The notes below the pieces were generated by a model. The model did no database searches. It had not been told where the DNA came from and saw only the letters and a list, made by a program, of their open reading frames with translations. Position numbers and translations under genes: made by a program. A stretch of DNA of 64,000 nt from Dictyoglomus sp. NZ13-RE01. GTDB lineage: Bacteria; Dictyoglomota; Dictyoglomia; Dictyoglomales; Dictyoglomaceae. Positions 29,007 to 38,145 of the stretch are shown one piece after another. Where the stretch lies: positions 248,001-312,000 of the forward strand of contig NIRF01000001.1 of assembly GCA_002878375.1 (NCBI GenBank), written 5' to 3'. Numbering within the stretch: position 1 is the first letter of the stretch; every line of letters begins with the position of its first letter.

Positions 29007-30236
29007 TTATTGCCAATCTAATAACCTTTTTTCTCCCTCTATCTTTTTAATATCAGTTATATCTTGAGTAACTTCCAAAGTTCCCAAGTAGTTTCCTTCC
29101 TTATCCCTTACAGCAAAATATCTTATATATATTAGTCTCCCCTCCAAATTTATCCAAAATTCAGCAGAATCTTTTGTACCCTTTTTGAATTCATTTAATA
29201 TTTTCTCAACTATATGAACACTTTTTTGGGGATGACATTGTTGTACTTTTCTCTCAATGACTGCTCTTGTTCTAACAAAAATTCTATCTTTTGTTTCACT
29301 AAAATATTTTACCTCATCATCTTTTCCAACAAAAGTAATATCAACGGGAAGAGTATTCAATACTGCCTCTAATTCTTTTAAAGTAAAGCTTCCTGATGGT
29401 AGATTAATTACACCCTCCCCAACTTTAGGCTCTTCCTTTTTAATCTGCTCTCCAAAGGAAACCAAAACATCTTCAGGAGTAAAGCAACAATATCCAATTT
29501 CGTCAAATTGCAATCTTATATCCTTTCACTCCTCTTCTGATATTACTTGTTTACTCATAGGAAATAAAACATTATTCTCTTTATAAAAATGGCTGGCTAA
29601 CATCTCTGATAAATTTGAAGAGAGAAGGGATAATTTTATTATAAACTCATCAAATTTTAAATTTTTATAAGTGTCTAAAAGCTCATATATATCTTTTTTA
29701 TAGCCCTAATCTTATCATGATCCATCCACATAATTGCAGGTGGTTCAGTTATGCCATGCTTTTCAATATAAGGGAATAAAACATTTTCTTCTCTCAAATA
29801 ATGTTTTTCAGATTCCTTGAAGTGCTTTACAATATCTTTTATCTCCGTCATTATATTTTCACAAGATTCAAAACTGTCATATGATCTCAAGCTATTTGTA
29901 AGACTTATTAGTTTATCTGTATAATCTAATAAAATTCTATGCTCTTCCATAAGAATAGAGATTGGATGCCCCTTTTCTGCTTTCTTGTTCTCCTTTTCTA
30001 ACGCCTCTTGAAAAACAGATAAAATGGACTTCACATAATCTCATAACTTCTTCTCTTGGCATCCCCTCTTTTATAAGTTCTTGCTCAATCTCTGCAATCT
30101 CAGTAGAGGATACACTTCCAAATATCTCCTTAAATTGTTTTTTTAATACCTCAGGATCCTCTCCTTCGTGGATCTTTTTAATTAATGTCTTCAACATTTC
30201 CTTTTTGCTCATTCTCATCCCAAAAATCTCACTCAT
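29007..30236 (-). pseudogene. Broken DUF438-hemerythrin-PAS protein
   Basis: Three fragments in the order of one known architecture. 30236 to about 30020: DUF438 domain (LIKKIHEGEDPEVLKKQFKE, EIEQELIKEGMP, RLCEVHF). About 30034 to 29690: hemerythrin-like domain (HPISILMEEHRILLDY, HYLREENVLFPYIEKHGI, IMWMDHDKIR). Then to 29007: second hemerythrin helices (HFYKENNVLFPMSK) and a PAS domain (LPVDITFVGKDDEVKYFSE, GTLEVTQDITDI). Lesions: one-base shift near 30020, one-base loss in A6 at 29694-29699, and TGA for the usual Trp at 29526-29528. Intact relatives may sense oxygen or redox state. Confidence 0.82.
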
Positions 30237-30257
30237 TTTAAAACCTCCTTTTTATTT

Positions 30258-30605
30258 TTATATTGGTGGAGAAAATTTCCTTAACCTTAAAGAATTAGTT
30301 ACTACAAAAACTGAACTGAAAGCCATAGATATACCAGCTATCATTGGATTTAATAGTATATGGAAGAATGGAAATAGCACGCCACCTGCAAAGGGACGTT
30401 TTCTTAGAAACAATATCGTAACCTATACTTCAATTTTCTCTTTAATTTCCTTTAAATTTATATGATCCGCCTGAATTTCTACCCTTTCCAAAGGAAAATT
30501 AACAGTAACACTCTCTAAGCTTGGTAAATCCTTTAAACTTTCCTCAATCCTCAATGCACAACTTGCACATGTCATACCACTTACAGGTATTATAAACTTC
30601 TTCAT
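30258..30605 (-). pseudogene. copA: Copper P-type ATPase (copA) remnant, large internal deletion
   Basis: The first 60 codons encode a heavy-metal-associated domain with GMTCASC. Near 30422 a one-base shift breaks the frame; the shifted frame continues with IGYDIVSKK, the normal end of the domain. The following sequence, in another frame, reads [19 protein letters not shown] then [17 protein letters not shown] and a stop at 30258, which is the C-terminal membrane end of CopA-type ATPases. About 650 or more residues, with the ion channel and ATPase domains, are missing. It may still yield a free HMA-domain peptide like CopZ. Confidence 0.82.
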
Positions 30606-30647
30606 TTTTACAACCTCATCTTCTCAGCAAATTTTCTATACAATAAT

Positions 30648-30675
30648 ATTTTATACTAAATTAGTAGGAAATCAA
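30648..30675 (-). promoter_or_regulatory. Promoter of the copA remnant with palindromic operator candidate
   Basis: On the minus strand TTGATT (30670-30675), 16-base spacer, TAAAAT (30648-30653). The 13-base palindrome TACTAAATTAGTA (30654-30666) fills the spacer next to the -10 and could be a repressor site. Which regulator binds is unknown. Confidence 0.45.
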
Positions 30676-30725
30676 GAGTATAAATTCAAAATAAATTATG
30701 ATAAAATTATCTTAAAAATTACATT

Positions 30726-30751
30726 ATCACATGAGTTTAAAAGGATGTGAT
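30726..30751 (+). promoter_or_regulatory. Inverted repeat over the polX ribosome site
   Basis: ATCACAT (30726-30732) and ATGTGAT (30745-30751) can pair with a 12-base loop. The right arm covers the likely ribosome site GGATGTGAT, so the hairpin could lower translation of polX. Chance occurrence is possible. Confidence 0.35.
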
Positions 30752-30755
30752 GTAA

Positions 30756-32498
30756 ATGAAAAATAGTGAGGTTGCAAAAGCATTATATGAAATTGCAGCC
30801 TTATTAGAAATAAAAGGAGAAAACAAATATAAAGTAGCAGCATATACAGAGGCTGCAATGAGAATTGAAAATTTGCAGGAGGATATAGAAAAGTTATACA
30901 AATTGGGAAAATTAAATAAGATTAAAGGTGTAGGAGAAAGTATTGGACAAAAAATAGCTGAATATTTGGAAACTGGTAAGATTTCATATTTAGAAGAACT
31001 AAAAAAAGAAATACCTCCTGAGGTTTTGGAGTTAGAGAAAATACCTGGAATAGGTCCAAAATTAGCTTACAGATTATATAAAGAATTAGGCATAAAGGAT
31101 ATAGATAGCTTAGAGAAAGCAGCAAAAGAAGGTAGAATTAGATTGTTACCAAGATTAGGTGAAAAGGTAGAACAAAACATTTTAGAAGGGATAAAACAAT
31201 TTAGACAAAGCAGTGAAAGGATACCTTTGGGTATTGCTCTACCAATCGTCGAAGAAATTATATCCTATTTATCCAACAACCCATATATAACCAATATTAC
31301 TCCAGCAGGTAGTATTAGAAGAAGAAAAGAGACTATCGGTGATATTGATATCTTGATTACAACAAAGGACATGGAAAGAGTAAATGAACAACTATTGAAG
31401 CTACCTATTTTAAAAAATATTCTTGCTGCAGGCACAACAAAAACCAGCATTATAGTAGAGCCTGGAATCCAAGTAGACTTTAGGGTTGTTGAGGATGAAT
31501 CCTTTGGTGCTGCGTTACAATATTTTACAGGCTCAAAAAATCACAATATAAAATTAAGAGAACTCGCCCTTAAAAAGGGATTAAAAATTAACGAGTACGG
31601 AGTATTTAGATTATCTGATAATAAAAAAATAGCAGGAGAAAAAGAGGAAGAGATATATGAAGTGCTCGGTCTACAATATATACCCCCTGAACTTAGAGAG
31701 GACCAAGGTGAAATTGAGTTAGCTATGCAAAATAAGATACCTATATTAATAGAAGAAAAGGATATAGTGGGAGAAATGCATTCTCATACTAATTGGAGTG
31801 ATGGCATGAATACTATAGAGGAGATGGCAAATTATGCATATAAACTTGGCTATAAGTACTTAGTAATATCTGATCATAGTCAGGCATTAGGAGTAGCAGG
31901 AGGATTGACTCCCGAACAAATAGAAAAGCAAAGAAGGGAAATTTATGAACTGAATAAAAAATTTAAAGATTTTAGAATAATACATGGCATTGAGGCAAAT
32001 ATACTAAGTGATGGTAACTTAGATCTTCCAAATGAAGTTTTGGAAAAATTCGACATAGTAATAGCAGGACTTCATTCTGGGTTTAAACAATCAAAAGAAA
32101 AAATTACAGAGCGATTAATATCCGCTATAAAAAATCCTTATGTAGATATCATAAGTCATCCAACAGGAAGATTGATAAATAAGAGACCTGCTTATGAGGT
32201 AGACTTAGATGCCATATTAGAAGCTGCAAAAGAAACTGGAACTATTTTGGAAATAAATGCTCAGCCAGACAGATTGGATTTATGCGACTTAGATGCAAGA
32301 AGAGCAAAAGAAAAATATGGTATACTTCTTTCTATTGGTACGGACGCCCATGATATTCGTAGCTTCTCACTAATCAGGTATGGAATTTTTGTAGCGAGAA
32401 GAGCCTGGCTCAAGAAAGAAGATATATTAAACACCTATCCTTGGGAAGAAGTACAAAAAAGACTGAAAAGGGCAAAGTTAAATGCAAAGAATTTATAA
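30756..32498 (+). CDS. polX: DNA polymerase X family protein with PHP domain
   Basis: PolX proteins fill gaps in base-excision repair and carry a PHP nuclease (3'-5' exonuclease or AP endonuclease). The 580-residue protein shows the 8-kDa-type domain (ALYEIAALLEIKGENKYKV), two helix-hairpin-helix motifs (KGVGESIGQKIAEYL, PGIGPKLAYRLYKELG), the nucleotidyltransferase palm (GSIRRRKETIGDIDILI) and from H342 the PHP domain (HSHTNWSDG, SDHSQALGVAGGL, SIGTDAHDI). Length matches bacterial PolX. It overlaps trmI by 17 bases. Confidence 0.95.
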   Translation: MKNSEVAKALYEIAALLEIKGENKYKVAAYTEAAMRIENLQEDIEKLYKLGKLNKIKGVGESIGQKIAEYLETGKISYLEELKKEIPPEVLELEKIPGIGPKLAYRLYKELGIKDIDSLEKAAKEGRIRLLPRLGEKVEQNILEGIKQFRQSSERIPLGIALPIVEEIISYLSNNPYITNITPAGSIRRRKETIGDIDILITTKDMERVNEQLLKLPILKNILAAGTTKTSIIVEPGIQVDFRVVEDESFGAALQYFTGSKNHNIKLRELALKKGLKINEYGVFRLSDNKKIAGEKEEEIYEVLGLQYIPPELREDQGEIELAMQNKIPILIEEKDIVGEMHSHTNWSDGMNTIEEMANYAYKLGYKYLVISDHSQALGVAGGLTPEQIEKQRREIYELNKKFKDFRIIHGIEANILSDGNLDLPNEVLEKFDIVIAGLHSGFKQSKEKITERLISAIKNPYVDIISHPTGRLINKRPAYEVDLDAILEAAKETGTILEINAQPDRLDLCDLDARRAKEKYGILLSIGTDAHDIRSFSLIRYGIFVARRAWLKKEDILNTYPWEEVQKRLKRAKLNAKNL

Positions 32499-33345
32499 TA
32501 GAGGAAAGTTCAGAGAAGGAGACTTAGTAGTTCTTTGGGAAGAAAAAAGAAAACATTTAATAAAGTTAGAAAAAGATAAAATCTTCTTCTATAATAAGGG
32601 GTCCATTCCCCATAATGATATTATAGGTAAGGAAGAAGGAAGTGTAATCTACTCTTCTCATGGAGGAAGAATTATAGCTTTCCGTCCAACCTTTTCAGAT
32701 TATATTTTAGAAATGCCTCGTGGAGCACAGATCATCTATCCTAAGGATATTGGTATTATTCTTATATGGGCAGATATATTTCCAGGTGCAAAGATAATAG
32801 AGGCAGGGATCGGATCTGGTGCTCTTACTATTGCACTACTCCAGGCAGTCGGAGAAGAAGGACTTGTTGTCTCTTACGAAATTAGAGAGGATTTTGCAAA
32901 TAGAGCCATGAAAAATATACATAACTTTCTTTTGGAGCCCAAAAACCATGTCCTAAAGCTGAAAAATATATATGAAGAAATAGAAGAAGAGGACTTTGAT
33001 AGGTTAATATTAGATCTACCTGAACCTTGGCGAGTTGTTCCGCACGCTGTTAAAGCCCTCAGACCAGGTGGGATTTTTCTGGCATATACTCCTACAATCA
33101 TACAAGCCCAAAAAACAGTAGAAGCCCTAAAAGAAACAAAACAATTTGTTCTAATTGACACTTTCGAAACTTTATTGAGACCTTGGCAAATAGAAGATTT
33201 ATCAGTTAGACCTTTCCATAGAATGGTTGCTCATACAGCGTTTATTACTTTGGCTCGAAAGCTTCATAATAGAATAGAAGAGAATAAATTTCAGAGAGAC
33301 GACCTCTCTGAAGAAGAAGTAGAAAATCAAGAGCATTCTTTTTAA
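32482..33345 (+). CDS. trmI: tRNA (adenine-58-N1)-methyltransferase TrmI
   Basis: Methylates A58 in the T-loop of tRNA, important for tRNA stability in thermophiles. The 287-residue protein has the N-terminal beta domain (REGDLVVLW, HNDIIGKEEGSV), the family motif RPTFSDYILEMPRGAQIIYPKD, the SAM site IIEAGIGSGALT and the LDLPEPWRV catalytic loop. It starts inside polX, and the last 101 bases overlap the end of recJ on the other strand. Confidence 0.94.
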   Translation: MQRIYNRGKFREGDLVVLWEEKRKHLIKLEKDKIFFYNKGSIPHNDIIGKEEGSVIYSSHGGRIIAFRPTFSDYILEMPRGAQIIYPKDIGIILIWADIFPGAKIIEAGIGSGALTIALLQAVGEEGLVVSYEIREDFANRAMKNIHNFLLEPKNHVLKLKNIYEEIEEEDFDRLILDLPEPWRVVPHAVKALRPGGIFLAYTPTIIQAQKTVEALKETKQFVLIDTFETLLRPWQIEDLSVRPFHRMVAHTAFITLARKLHNRIEENKFQRDDLSEEEVENQEHSF

Positions 33346-35740
33346 AAAATACTTGCTCTTCCCTCAAGAGAGTATTCAACTTTTCCTGAAGTCTTTTATA
33401 AGCCTCTAATATTTCATCCTTTCCAAAAAATAGATAAGAATGTTTTGATATTTTTGTCCATCTTCTTAACTCTGATAAAAGCAAGGGAGGGCTTTGAAAA
33501 ACCAAATGGTTGTAATATTTAAAGGGGTATTGTGTGGGATAAAATAAAGCATTTATTCTTTTAAAGGTTTCTTCCTCCTTAATCCTATTTTTAGAAAATC
33601 TAAGATCAGCCAAAAATGGTCTTGATGCCTTTGAAGAATATCTTATGAATCTGATGTTTAAAAGTTTAGATATATCTAAAAAAGTTTTTTCATCGTTTAT
33701 TAACGTGATAAAAAATATATGAGACTTTAAATTTTTTACATACTTTTCATAAAGATCCACAAAATCATTTATTGATAGCAATAATTCTGCATCCTCCCAA
33801 ACTATTAAAGATGCTTTCTCTAAATAATCCAAATTTTTCTCTAAATTCCATGGAGAAATAAAAGTTAAATCATTAAATTGCCAATATTCTTTGTTCCAAG
33901 ATGAAGTTACTATAATTACCTCTTTCTTTATTTTCCTTATTTTTTCTATAAGCAAATTTTTTTCTATATCATTATCTACATTAATCAGATATCGCCCTTT
34001 TTCTCTTTTTGAATGTTGAATATTTATTTTTGCTTTATCCGCTAACTTAAAATCTTCCAAGTGAAATTTATAGAATTTTTCACCGCCAAAACTACCTTTA
34101 TGGATTCTAACCACCATATCCATAAATTCATTCTTATTGTTCTGGAGCTTATCAGTGGTTCCAAAACCCGTTACCGACAAAACAGTGCCAGAAACATCAA
34201 CTACTCTTACATTAAATCTTTTTCCTGGCTTATATTCATACAGATCTTGAACAGTAGAATTAGGAATAAGAAAATAGGGCTCCTCGTTTCCTGGTCCAAA
34301 AGGAGATAATCTTTCAATATCTAAAAACAAATTTGAATTAATCTCTTTAATATCAAGTTTTGCATCAATTTTAATCTTTGGAGATAAATCCAAATCACCC
34401 CACAACTTCCAGGCAAGTTCAATAGCGGATTTATAAAATTTATCCCATTCACTCTTTTCAATACTAAAACCAACTGCAGATTTATGTCCACCAAACCTAC
34501 TAAGGTAGTGGGAGAGGCTTTTGATAAAGTTGTATATATCTACATCTTCCACTCCTCTACCTGATCCAACCACATATTCATCTTCAATTCTACCCAATAA
34601 TACAGGTCTATTATATTTCTCCGCCAAATCTGCAGCTACTAATCCTAAAACTCCTTTATGCCAATTTTCATTGTAAAGTATAATTATTGGCACATTATCA
34701 TTTTCTTTCCTAAAATATTCCTCAATTAATTCTTCTGCAGAATTATAAACTTCATCTTTAATCCTCTGCCTTTCTCGATTTTCCCTATCTAAAATTTCTG
34801 CAAGCTCTAATGCTATATTTTCATCTTCTGTAAGAATAAGATCTATCGCCTCTTTTACTTCCCGAAGTCTACCAATAGCATTTAACCGAGGAACTAAATA
34901 AAAAACAACATCTTTTGTATCGAATGAAGAATAATTACTAAGTCCTGCTTTTTTTATAAGATGTTTAATTCCAAAATTTTTAGTATTGATGAGCTCCTTT
35001 AGACCATGTTTAACCAATACTCTATTTTCATCCTTTAATTCTACTTGATCTCCCAAAGTACCTAAAGTAACCAATTCGAATATTCCCTTTTCATTAAATA
35101 AGTTATAATTTAATTTTTCTGCTATTGCTTGTATAAACTTAAAAACAGTGCCAACTCCTGCAAGATATGGGAATGGATAATTCTTAAGATGAGGATTAAA
35201 TACTATTAGTGCATCTGGAATATTATTTTGCATTGGAATATGATGATCAGTAATAATAACTTCTAAACCATTTCTCCTAAGATAATTAACCTCCTCTATA
35301 CTATTTATCCCACAATCTACCGTAATAAGTAAGCTATATTCAGAAAGGTTTAATTTTTGAAGAGTCTCTTTTTTTAAGCCATAACCTTCAACTAATCTAT
35401 GAGGAATATAATAGTCCGCTTCCCATCCCCATTTTCTAAGAAATTTCAATAGAAGTGCTGTAGATGTTATACCATCTGCATCATAATCTCCATATATGAG
35501 AATCTTTTTTTTCTTATCCCTAATATATAGAAGATAATCTATGGCTCTTTCAAGTTCAGAAAAGTATTTAAAAGGATCGTGAAGATTTTGAAAAGAAGGG
35601 TTAAGGAATTTACGAGCAGATTCTACATCGGTAATATCACGATTAACAAGAAGACGGGCAAGAAGAGGAGATATGTTTAAATTTCTTATAAGCTCCTCTT
35701 CTTGCCTTTCATTTCCAGGCAAAAAAACCCATTTGAACAT
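33245..35740 (-). CDS. recJ: Single-stranded-DNA-specific exonuclease RecJ
   Basis: 5'-3' exonuclease of recombination and mismatch or base-excision repair. The 831-residue protein has the DHH phosphoesterase motifs GDYDADG (84-90), VDCG (141-144) and DHH (165-167), the DHHA1 part with LGLVAADLAEKYNRP and GSGRGVEDVD, then GGHKSAVGFSIEK and an OB-fold region. The long C-terminal extension from about residue 570 is a divergent DNA-binding or DUF region. It is last in the yajC-secDF run, zero bases from secF, and overlaps trmI by 101 bases. Confidence 0.94.
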   Translation of the reverse strand: MFKWVFLPGNERQEEELIRNLNISPLLARLLVNRDITDVESARKFLNPSFQNLHDPFKYFSELERAIDYLLYIRDKKKKILIYGDYDADGITSTALLLKFLRKWGWEADYYIPHRLVEGYGLKKETLQKLNLSEYSLLITVDCGINSIEEVNYLRRNGLEVIITDHHIPMQNNIPDALIVFNPHLKNYPFPYLAGVGTVFKFIQAIAEKLNYNLFNEKGIFELVTLGTLGDQVELKDENRVLVKHGLKELINTKNFGIKHLIKKAGLSNYSSFDTKDVVFYLVPRLNAIGRLREVKEAIDLILTEDENIALELAEILDRENRERQRIKDEVYNSAEELIEEYFRKENDNVPIIILYNENWHKGVLGLVAADLAEKYNRPVLLGRIEDEYVVGSGRGVEDVDIYNFIKSLSHYLSRFGGHKSAVGFSIEKSEWDKFYKSAIELAWKLWGDLDLSPKIKIDAKLDIKEINSNLFLDIERLSPFGPGNEEPYFLIPNSTVQDLYEYKPGKRFNVRVVDVSGTVLSVTGFGTTDKLQNNKNEFMDMVVRIHKGSFGGEKFYKFHLEDFKLADKAKINIQHSKREKGRYLINVDNDIEKNLLIEKIRKIKKEVIIVTSSWNKEYWQFNDLTFISPWNLEKNLDYLEKASLIVWEDAELLLSINDFVDLYEKYVKNLKSHIFFITLINDEKTFLDISKLLNIRFIRYSSKASRPFLADLRFSKNRIKEEETFKRINALFYPTQYPFKYYNHLVFQSPPLLLSELRRWTKISKHSYLFFGKDEILEAYKRLQEKLNTLLREEQVFFKKNALDFLLLLQRGRLSEIYSLLFYYEAFEPK
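33290..33312. repeat. Hairpin inside the trmI/recJ overlap
   Basis: Perfect 9-base arms TTCAGAGAG (33290-33298) and CTCTCTGAA (33304-33312), loop ACGAC. It lies in the coding sequence of both genes near their ends. No T-run follows directly; a second weaker pair, AAGAGCA/TGCTCTT (33329-33335, 33354-33360), encloses TTTTTAAAAAA just past the trmI stop. Confidence 0.45.
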
Positions 35741-36646
35741 TTAAGCTTTTCTTACTTCTCTAAATTCAGTAAGTAGTCCTGATGCAACAAATATGTTGGA
35801 ATAGGTACCTAAAAGGATACCTAAATATAATGCAATAATAAAGGGTCTTAAAACCTCACCACCCATAATTAATAAAGGAGTAATAGCAAGCAAAGTAGTA
35901 ATAACAGTATACAAAGTTCTTACTAAAACCTGGTTTATACTCTTATTTGCTACTTTCACGAAATCCTCTTTAGGATACAACTTTATATTTTCTCTTATTC
36001 TGTCAAAAACAATAATGGCATCATTAATGTCATAACCAAGTAATGTTAATAAAGCTGCAATAAAGGAAGGACTTACCTCCCACTGGAAAATTGAAAAAAG
36101 ACCAATGGTACCTAAAATTACAAAGGTTTCACCTACAATTGCAGAAATTGCATAATCAAATCTAAATCTCAGTGTAATATAGACTAACATTACTATTACT
36201 GCTAAAACTGAAGCAAGAATAGCCTTTTCAGTTAATTCTTTACTTATTGTAGGCTCTATGGTTGTTAAATCCTTCCCTGTATATTTACCAAGAATTTTTT
36301 CTAATTCGGACGAAAGCTTTTTATACTCTTCATCATTTAAGGGCTTTGTTCTTATCCATACTTCTTTTAAATCAGAGGCTGTTTGTACCATTGACTTTGC
36401 AAACATACTATTTACAATTCTTCTTATCTCTGATATCTGTTTTGTATTTAGAGGATTTTCTAATTTATAATGGATTAATGTTCCACTTTGAAAATCTATA
36501 CTATAATTTAACCCTTTTGTAAAAAGTGAAACAATACAGATTATTATAAATATTAGAGAAACTGCAAAATAAAACCTTCTAACATTCTTGCCTAAAAAGT
36601 TTATCTCTTTCACTTCTTTATCCTCCCTTCTAAAACTAAAAACCAA
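35741..36646 (-). CDS. secF: Protein translocase subunit SecF
   Basis: With SecD it uses the proton gradient to help SecYEG export proteins. The 301-residue membrane protein has six expected membrane helices, the first-loop segment IDFQSGTLIHYKL, the FRFDYAISAIVGETFVILGTI region and GYDINDAIIVFDRIREN, which is diagnostic. It overlaps secD by 11 bases. Confidence 0.96.
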   Translation of the reverse strand: MVFSFRREDKEVKEINFLGKNVRRFYFAVSLIFIIICIVSLFTKGLNYSIDFQSGTLIHYKLENPLNTKQISEIRRIVNSMFAKSMVQTASDLKEVWIRTKPLNDEEYKKLSSELEKILGKYTGKDLTTIEPTISKELTEKAILASVLAVIVMLVYITLRFRFDYAISAIVGETFVILGTIGLFSIFQWEVSPSFIAALLTLLGYDINDAIIVFDRIRENIKLYPKEDFVKVANKSINQVLVRTLYTVITTLLAITPLLIMGGEVLRPFIIALYLGILLGTYSNIFVASGLLTEFREVRKA

Positions 36647-37835
36647 TAAGCTTTGTTGCTTTTCTAAGGAAAGGCAATTGTAGTAGGTTCTCTAATAGGG
36701 TTCTTGTAACTGTAATTGCTGTGAACATACTAAGGGCAACACCAATGGACAAAGTCACTGCAAAACCCCTTACTGGACCTGTACCAAAGTAGAATAGTAT
36801 TAAAGCACCAAGAATAGTTGTAACATTACTATCTATGATAGCACGGAGTGCATTTCTAAAACCTGCATCTAAAGAGGCCATTGGAGTTTTTCTCTTTTCA
36901 AACTCTTCTCTCATTCTAACAAATATTAAACAGTTAGCATCTACAGCCATACCAATGGACAAGATTATTCCTGCAATACCTGGTAATGTTAAAGTTGCTC
37001 CAATAAGTTTTAAAGCAGCTAAATCCAATATAACGTATAAAATCAAAGCTATATCTGCTACCAAACCAAGAAGTCTAAATACAATTAACATAAACAAAAT
37101 AACAAGAATACCGCCTATAATTCCTGCCTTATAAGCAGATTCCATTGTATCTTTTCCCAATGTTGGATCAATAGTTCTATTTTCAACAACCTTTACGGGT
37201 ACTGGCAATGCTCCTGCTCTAAGTAGTATTGCTAACTTTTGTGCCTCATCCAAGGTAAATTTTCCTGTTATTACTCCAACACCTTGTGTAATTGCATCTT
37301 TAATTATTGGACTGGATATTACTTTTCCATCAAGAACAATAATTACAGGCTTTCCTATATTTTTTGATGTGAAATCGGCAAAGATTTTTGCGCCTTCAGG
37401 AGTCATTTCAACCCTTACTTGAGGCTGACCCAACTGATCAAATTCAACTCTTGCATCTTTCAAGGCGGATCCAGTTAGTATTGTTTTTTCGTGTTCATCT
37501 TTAAATTCTAACAATGCAGTTTGACCTATTATCTCTAAAGCTCTTTCTGGATCCTTTATTCCTGGCAATTCAACAACTATTCTATCCGCACCCTCCCTAT
37601 ATAAAGATGGTTCTGTAACACCTAATTGGTCGATTCTATTTCTAATTACTTCAATGGTTCTTCGAACTGCATCATCTGTTATTTCTACATTAGGTGCTTT
37701 TTGGCATTGCAAAGTTACTCTAATACCACCTTTTATATCAAGTCCTAATCTAAATGGATAAGTTAAAAGAATCCATAAAGCAACAGCAGAAACAATAACA
37801 ATAAAAGCAGTTTTATACTCTGATCGAATATTCAT
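36636..37835 (-). CDS. secD: Protein translocase subunit SecD
   Basis: The 399-residue partner of SecF. It shows GLDIKGGIRVTLQC after the first membrane helix, the periplasmic P1 domain with VIRNRIDQLGVTEPSL and IVVELPGIKDPERA, and the C-terminal helices with AGIAGIILSIGMAVDANCLIF and the REEFEKRKTP loop. It is shorter than the 600 residues of E. coli SecD, as usual outside proteobacteria. RBS GGGGAGAT precedes the ATG. Confidence 0.96.
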   Translation of the reverse strand: MNIRSEYKTAFIVIVSAVALWILLTYPFRLGLDIKGGIRVTLQCQKAPNVEITDDAVRRTIEVIRNRIDQLGVTEPSLYREGADRIVVELPGIKDPERALEIIGQTALLEFKDEHEKTILTGSALKDARVEFDQLGQPQVRVEMTPEGAKIFADFTSKNIGKPVIIVLDGKVISSPIIKDAITQGVGVITGKFTLDEAQKLAILLRAGALPVPVKVVENRTIDPTLGKDTMESAYKAGIIGGILVILFMLIVFRLLGLVADIALILYVILDLAALKLIGATLTLPGIAGIILSIGMAVDANCLIFVRMREEFEKRKTPMASLDAGFRNALRAIIDSNVTTILGALILFYFGTGPVRGFAVTLSIGVALSMFTAITVTRTLLENLLQLPFLRKATKLIGF

Positions 37836-37863
37836 AATTTTTTATCTCCCCTTTCTCTAATTA

Positions 37864-38145
37864 TTATTCCTTAAGTTTATATGCTACACCTTCACGAACC
37901 ATTTCAATAATTATTCCCTTTCCAAAAGATACCTGCAATATTTTAGTTTGCTTATTTACTGCAACAATCTGTCCTATTAATCCACCTTTTGTTACTATTT
38001 TATCTCCAGCCTTTAAAGATTCCAACATTTCTTGCCTTCTTTTTTCTTCTCTTCTTTGAGGGACTATTGCAATAAAGTAGAAGATTGCTATTACAACTCC
38101 CCAAACAATTAATAAACTAATTAAACTCCCAGTATTTTGGTCCAT
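37864..38145 (-). CDS. yajC: Preprotein translocase accessory subunit YajC
   Basis: Small inner-membrane protein of the SecDF-YajC complex. The 93-residue protein has one membrane helix ([29 protein letters not shown]) cited here by its ends LIVWGV and IVPQRREEK, then [19 protein letters not shown], the family's signature. It overlaps the end of tgt by 25 bases and precedes secD. Confidence 0.94.
   Translation of the reverse strand: MDQNTGSLISLLIVWGVVIAIFYFIAIVPQRREEKRRQEMLESLKAGDKIVTKGGLIGQIVAVNKQTKILQVSFGKGIIIEMVREGVAYKLKE

Noticed and set aside
29526-29528. TGA read as selenocysteine or tryptophan in the DUF438 gene
   Set aside because: The family has Trp here, nearby frames are also broken, and no SECIS-like stem was seen; a nonsense mutation is simpler.
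30423-30605. Independent CopZ copper chaperone
   Set aside because: The frame breaks before the end of the HMA fold, and CopA C-terminal sequence follows directly, so a copA remnant fits better.
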